The notes under the pieces were generated by a model that saw nothing but the letters and a program-made list of their open reading frames with translations, was not told the origin of the DNA and ran no database searches. DNA of 64,000 nt from Pseudomonas sp. Z8(2022) (GTDB taxonomy: Bacteria; Pseudomonadota; Gammaproteobacteria; Pseudomonadales; Pseudomonadaceae), in the NCBI RefSeq assembly GCF_025837155.1, contig NZ_CP107549.1, positions 4,154,001 to 4,218,000 of the forward strand. Direction: 5' to 3'. Position 1 is the first letter of the stretch, and every line of letters starts with the position of its first letter. Shown here piece by piece: positions 63,996-64,000 of this stretch. The position numbers and the translations under genes were made by a program.

Positions 63996-64000
63996 GGACG

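Overview
This is chromosomal DNA of a Pseudomonas, read from gene content, high GC and synteny. The diagnostic blocks are algZ-algR-hemC-hemD-hemX-hemY-dsbH, cyaA/rnk/cyaY, lptM-lysA-dapF-DUF484-xerC, sutA, glnK with amtB, rep/xpt, pauR-dad, and kauB/gabT/gabD. The order largely follows the P. aeruginosa region around argH-algR and dadA, with insertions and losses. A mendocina/oleovorans-type pseudomonad is possible, but the species is not resolved. No prophage, integron, CRISPR array or intact insertion sequence was seen. This is mainly a core-genome window with a few accessory genes.

Region 1 (1-8.1 kb): a minus-strand run comprises the AlgZ/AlgR two-component system, the tetrapyrrole genes hemCDXY and a partial dsbB-family gene. 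argH is divergent from it. Region 2 (8.1-13.4 kb): small conserved genes, an orphan solute-binding protein and class I adenylate cyclase cyaA. Region 3 (13.4-20.4 kb): rnk, cyaY with an overlapping DUF1289 gene, an AraC regulator, then the lptM-lysA-dapF-DUF484-xerC-yigB run, which resembles the enterobacterial cya-dapF-xerC locus. Region 4 (20.4-25.2 kb): sutA, yjbQ, and a glnK-amtB-amt nitrogen operon. The operon has a recognisable sigma-54 promoter and an NtrC-type palindrome upstream. ubiK follows.

Region 5 (25.2-31.4 kb): yifB/comM, a decayed chemoreceptor, a LysR regulator, a MATE pump and a GGDEF-EAL protein with a degenerate cyclase motif. Region 6 (31.7-39.1 kb): rep, a UPF0158 gene, xpt, a large acetyl-CoA hydrolase/transferase, cytochrome c5, a fatty acid hydroxylase and pauR. 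Region 7 (39.3-44.2 kb): the alanine catabolism locus dadX, ridA, dadA and dadR, with a YkvI-type permease between ridA and dadA. Region 8 (44.2-56.3 kb): polyamine and GABA degradation (FAD oxidoreductase, kauB, gabT, gabD) with transporters and regulators. Region 9 (56.6-64 kb): tRNA-Arg(CCG), the light-sensing pair bphO-bphP, a LuxR regulator with two degenerate HD-GYP-like regions, a secreted alpha/beta hydrolase and a ketoglutarate semialdehyde dehydrogenase.

Functionally, the polyamine/GABA genes form a route from glutamylated polyamines or aminoaldehydes to GABA, succinate semialdehyde and succinate. PauR is a plausible controller, and a perfect palindrome lies just upstream of pauR. 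The dad genes convert L-alanine through D-alanine to pyruvate, and RidA clears the reactive imine. No clearly new system stands out. The best second-look items are the double-HD LuxR protein beside the phytochrome, the permease and internal terminator in the dad locus, the two-Amt glnK operon, and several palindromic operators and repeats.
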